NCBI GenBank assembly: GCA_002477565.1
Contig: DLQL01000043.1
Coordinates: 1-7,309 of the forward strand
Direction: 5' to 3'
Length of the DNA: 7,309 nucleotides
Source of the DNA: Flavobacteriaceae bacterium UBA7433
Lineage (GTDB): Bacteria; Bacteroidota; Bacteroidia; Flavobacteriales; Flavobacteriaceae
Shown: piece after piece, positions 5,272-7,309 of the stretch
How positions within the stretch are numbered: the stretch's first letter is position 1
Layout: every line of letters starts with the position of its first letter
The notes under the pieces: generated by a model
Databases searched by the model: none
Told to the model about the DNA's origin: nothing
Seen by the model: the letters and a program-made list of their open reading frames with translations, nothing else
Program-made: the position numbers and the translations under genes

Positions 5272-6666
5272 ATGGCAAATACATTATTCGACAAAGTATG
5301 GGATTCGCATGTAGTTCGTAAAATTAAAGACGGACCAGATGTGTTTTTTATCGACCGTCATTTCATCCATGAAGTGACCAGTCCAGTAGCCTTTCTTGGC
5401 TTGAAAACAAGAGGCATTGGCGTACTACACCCCCAGCGTACTTTCGCTACAGCAGACCACAACACACCCACCATCAACCAGCATTTGCCTGTTGAAGATC
5501 CTCTGTCTGCCAACCAGTTAAAAGCCTTGGAAGAAAACTCCAAAGAACACGGCATCAGCCACTGGGGATTGGGACATCAGAACAATGGAATCGTACATGT
5601 TGTAGGTCCTGAAAACGGGATTACCTTGCCAGGAGCTACCATTGTTTGTGGAGATTCACATACCTCTACACACGGCGCTTTCGGAGCCATCGCCTTTGGA
5701 ATTGGAACTTCAGAAGTAGAGATGGTATTGGCCACGCAGTGCATCATGCAGCCCAAACCCAAAAAGATGGTCATCAATGTCAATGGGGCATTGGGACGAG
5801 GAGTCACCTCAAAAGATGTTGCTTTGTACATCATCGCACAACTCACCACTTCAGGGGCTACAGGTTACTTTGTAGAATACGCGGGAGATGTTTTTGAAGA
5901 CATGACCATGGAAGGACGGATGACCGTTTGCAACCTGAGCATCGAGATGGGCGCACGTGGTGGAATGATTGCACCCGATCAAAAAACATTTGACTATTTA
6001 GAAGGCCGTCCACAAACGCCCAAAGGAGCAGACTGGGACAGAGCAATGGACTATTGGAAAACCTTGAAAACAGACGAGGGAGCTGAGTTTGACAAAGTGT
6101 ACAATTTCAACGCTGCCGACATCGAGCCGATGATTACTTACGGAACCAATCCTGGAATGGGAATTGGCATCTCCAAAGACATCCCTGCTGCTGCTGAGGT
6201 AGAAGGCGGAGCGGCGACCTACCAAAAATCATTGGGTTACATGGGTTACAACGAGAAGGAAGCCATGATCGGAAAAAAAATAGATTTTGTCTTTATCGGA
6301 TCTTGCACCAACGGACGGATCGAAGATTTTAGAGCCTTTGCTTCCATTGTAAAAGGGAGAAAAAAAGCAGGTCATGTCACGGCATGGCTGGTTCCAGGAT
6401 CACATATAGTAGAAGCAGCCATCCAAGAAGAAGGACTTTTAGACATATTCCACGAAGCGGGATTTGTCTTGCGTGAGCCGGGATGTTCTGCCTGTTTGGC
6501 CATGAACGACGACAAGGTACCTGCTGGAAAATACGCGGTTTCGACCTCCAACAGAAACTTTGAAGGAAGGCAAGGGCCGGGATCTCGAACTTTGTTAGCG
6601 AGTCCATTGGTAGCTGCAGCTGCAGCGGTCACAGGAGTCGTTACCGACCCAAGAGATTTGATGTAA
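5272..6666 (+). CDS. leuC: 3-isopropylmalate dehydratase large subunit
   Basis: LeuC is the large, iron-sulfur subunit of 3-isopropylmalate dehydratase (isopropylmalate isomerase). With LeuD it converts 2-isopropylmalate to 3-isopropylmalate in leucine synthesis in the cytoplasm. The 464 residues match the usual LeuC length. Aconitase-family signatures are present: HEVTSP near the N-terminus, ADHNTPT, GDSHTSTHGAFG (D128, S129, H130), GSCTNGR with C345, and GCSAC with C405 and C408. These three cysteines are the expected [4Fe-4S] ligands, so the enzyme looks complete and active. The ATG at 5272 is preferred over an in-frame TTG at 5233. It gives the normal N-terminus (MANTLFDKVWDSHVV) and the right length, while the TTG lies within the promoter and adds a 13-residue extension without family character. 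leuD follows after 59 bases, so the two are co-transcribed. No leucine-codon leader peptide is visible upstream. Confidence 0.98.
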   Translation: MANTLFDKVWDSHVVRKIKDGPDVFFIDRHFIHEVTSPVAFLGLKTRGIGVLHPQRTFATADHNTPTINQHLPVEDPLSANQLKALEENSKEHGISHWGLGHQNNGIVHVVGPENGITLPGATIVCGDSHTSTHGAFGAIAFGIGTSEVEMVLATQCIMQPKPKKMVINVNGALGRGVTSKDVALYIIAQLTTSGATGYFVEYAGDVFEDMTMEGRMTVCNLSIEMGARGGMIAPDQKTFDYLEGRPQTPKGADWDRAMDYWKTLKTDEGAEFDKVYNFNAADIEPMITYGTNPGMGIGISKDIPAAAEVEGGAATYQKSLGYMGYNEKEAMIGKKIDFVFIGSCTNGRIEDFRAFASIVKGRKKAGHVTAWLVPGSHIVEAAIQEEGLLDIFHEAGFVLREPGCSACLAMNDDKVPAGKYAVSTSNRNFEGRQGPGSRTLLASPLVAAAAAVTGVVTDPRDLM

Positions 6667-6725
6667 AAACAACCTAGAAACAAGCAAACGTTTCCATTTT
6701 CCAAAAAACAACAAAATAAAACAAC

Positions 6726-7309
6726 ATGGCATACGATAAATTTAACATCTTAAAAAGTTCTGCATACCCATTGCCAATTGAAAATGTGGATACAGACCAA
6801 ATCATTCCAGCACGTTTTTTAAAAGCTACAGAACGCAAGGGTTTTGGAGACAACTTGTTTCGCGACTGGAGGTACAATGCTGATGGAAGTCCCAAAGCAG
6901 ACTTTGTGCTCAACAATCCAAAATACACAGGAAAAATTCTGGTAGGAGGCCGCAATTTCGGTTCGGGATCTTCAAGAGAACACGCCGCTTGGTCCGTCTA
7001 CGATTTTGGATTCCGCTGTGTCATCTCTTCCTTTTTTGCCGACATTTTCAAAAACAACTGTTTGAACATTGGTGTATTGCCCGTTCAGGTAAGCGCTGCT
7101 TTTGCGGACGAGATATTTGCTGCGATTGAAGCCGACCCACATGCTGAAATTGAAGTCAATTTGCCCGAGCAAACCGTAAGCATTGTCGCTACAGGAGCAC
7201 AAGAAAATTTTGACATCAGTGGCTATAAAAAAGAAAACCTCTTGAACGGTTTTGATGACATTGACTACTTGCAAAACATCAAATCTGAAATTCAAGACTT
7301 TGCAAAAAC
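6726..7309 (+). CDS. leuD: 3-isopropylmalate dehydratase small subunit, cut by the window end
   Basis: LeuD is the small subunit that completes the isopropylmalate isomerase active site with LeuC. The ATG at 6726 opens a frame that stays open to the window end: 194 full codons plus two bases. LeuD proteins are about 200 residues, so only the last few residues and the stop are missing. Typical motifs are NVDTDQIIPARFL (20-32), the swivel-domain signature GRNFGSGSSREHAAW (75-89), and FADIFKNNCLNIGVLPV (about 104-120). The S80-S83 and R84 stretch corresponds to the substrate-binding loop of the family. The 59-base gap after leuC is A-rich, without a terminator, promoter match or Shine-Dalgarno sequence, as expected inside a flavobacterial operon. 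Base composition is like that of leuC. leuA and leuB are the likely next genes. Confidence 0.97.
   Translation, partial: MAYDKFNILKSSAYPLPIENVDTDQIIPARFLKATERKGFGDNLFRDWRYNADGSPKADFVLNNPKYTGKILVGGRNFGSGSSREHAAWSVYDFGFRCVISSFFADIFKNNCLNIGVLPVQVSAAFADEIFAAIEADPHAEIEVNLPEQTVSIVATGAQENFDISGYKKENLLNGFDDIDYLQNIKSEIQDFAK

Noticed and set aside
5358..6704. Several open frames on the - strand (62-110 codons) and one on the + strand at 5646-5897, all inside leuC
   Set aside because: They overlap a full-length, motif-complete leuC in other frames and show no signal peptide or domain; they are shadows of its codon pattern.
6674..7295. Two - strand open frames over leuD (6674-6955 and 6972-7295)
   Set aside because: They lie antisense to leuD, whose motifs are unmistakable, and have no recognisable content.

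Overview
The window looks like chromosomal DNA of a flavobacterium (Bacteroidota). Four signs support this. The large exported protein ends in a type IX secretion (T9SS) sorting tail. Signal peptides end in A/S followed by Q. No gene start has a Shine-Dalgarno sequence; the leaders are A-rich instead. TAnnTTTG-type -7 promoter elements lie in the gaps between genes. All credible genes are on the + strand.

Layout: a tRNA-Asn(GTT) gene (7-80) is followed at once by a strong hairpin terminator. Next comes a 1216-residue secreted protein (233-3883) with an HExxH zinc-peptidase-like region, five Ig-like modules and a T9SS tail. A strong terminator closes this unit. A gap of about 245 bases, possibly with gene debris, leads to a 195-residue predicted outer-membrane beta-barrel protein (4204-4791). 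A 480-base gap follows. It holds a doubtful 56-codon ORF, a terminator-like hairpin and the probable leu promoter. The last part is the start of a leucine-biosynthesis operon: leuC (5272-6666) and a nearly complete leuD (6726 to the window end), the two subunits of 3-isopropylmalate isomerase.

How the parts work together: LeuC and LeuD form one enzyme that converts 2-isopropylmalate to 3-isopropylmalate in leucine synthesis, and leuA/leuB probably lie beyond the right edge. The large protein and the small barrel protein both act at or beyond the outer membrane, but nothing ties them to each other or to leucine synthesis. The large gene is clearly more AT-rich than its neighbours (hand counts of single 60-base rows: 19 and 21 G+C against 27-30 in rows of the other genes) and sits beside a tRNA gene, so it may be accessory or acquired DNA. 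It is the least ordinary item here. I see no complete new multi-gene system, no CRISPR array and no insertion sequence.
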